Assembly (NCBI GenBank): GCA_026708635.1
Contig: JAPOUP010000247.1
Location: 1-36,187 of the forward strand
Reading direction: 5' to 3'
DNA length: 36,187 nucleotides
DNA from: Rhodobacter sp.
GTDB taxonomy: Bacteria; Pseudomonadota; Alphaproteobacteria; Rhodobacterales; Rhodobacteraceae
Shown here: positions 36,114 through 36,187 of the stretch, piece after piece
Layout of the letters: each line of letters begins with the position of its first letter
How positions within the stretch are numbered: position 1 is the first letter of the stretch
Translations under genes and position numbers: made by a program
Notes under the pieces: model-generated
What the model was told of the DNA's origin: nothing
The model's database searches: none
What the model saw: only the letters and a program-made list of their open reading frames with translations

Positions 36114-36135
36114 GCCCGGGAAACGGGCTTTTTTT
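36114..36135 (+). terminator. Intrinsic terminator after dctM
   Basis: GCCCG (36114-36118), loop GGAAA, CGGGC (36124-36128), followed by seven T residues (36129-36135). It is 50 nt after the dctM stop codon and is the only textbook U-tracted terminator I found in the window. Confidence 0.88.
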
Positions 36136-36187
36136 CGACGGCTCGGGACTATCCCACGCTCCCCGCCTTCGCATGGCCAGAGTGGTG

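Overview
The window looks like chromosome from an alphaproteobacterium of the Rhodobacteraceae (Roseobacter group). I infer this from the high G+C, the soxBDAG gene order, two GlxA/GbdR-type regulators beside methylated-amine genes, a DUF1127-like small gene, a TRAP transporter, and the close resemblance of the iolC and iolB products to Rhodobacter-type sequences as I remember them. No database search was possible. All family assignments come from motifs and remembered family patterns.

Layout. (1) 0.4-5.5 kb, + strand: soxBDAG, heterotetrameric sarcosine oxidase. (2) 5.5-7.7 kb: a gene graveyard with an IS5-type transposase relic, the end of a sugar-binding protein gene, a TPR-protein fragment and a frameshifted iolG. 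(3) 7.7-12.3 kb, - strand: a polar amino acid ABC transporter (binding protein, permease, ATPase) with a GlxA-type regulator downstream. A transposase relic separates permease from ATPase. (4) 12.7-15.8 kb, + strand, divergent from the transporter: an Fe(II)/2-oxoglutarate hydroxylase of the aspartyl/asparaginyl hydroxylase type, a threonine aldolase-type PLP enzyme and an MmgE/PrpD protein. (5) 16.1-23.6 kb, - strand: GlxA/GbdR-like regulator, MttB-like methyltransferase, dimethylglycine dehydrogenase-like flavoprotein, and a Rieske oxygenase with its reductase (GbcA/GbcB type). (6) 23.7-25.9 kb: two convergent LysR genes and a DUF1127-like gene. (7) 26.3-32.3 kb: an inositol-type sugar locus (two Gfo/Idh dehydrogenases, a TIM-barrel isomerase/dehydratase, IolC, IolB, a class II aldolase), with no iolD. 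(8) 32.5-36.1 kb: a TRAP transporter dctP-dctQ-dctM with an IS5-type relic between dctP and dctQ, closed by a clear intrinsic terminator.

How the genes may work together. Regions 1 and 5 contain every step from glycine betaine (or a similar quaternary amine) through dimethylglycine and sarcosine to glycine, with one-carbon units passed to tetrahydrofolate by the GcvT-like domains. Region 4 is the most novel part. A hydroxylase translationally coupled to an aldolase, opposite an amino acid importer, suggests uptake, beta-hydroxylation and retro-aldol cleavage of an unknown amino acid to glycine plus an aldehyde. This resembles the first two steps of carnitine biosynthesis from trimethyllysine but uses a different hydroxylase family. 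The substrate is not identifiable from sequence. Relics at four places show that insertions and deletions have repeatedly reshaped the locus.
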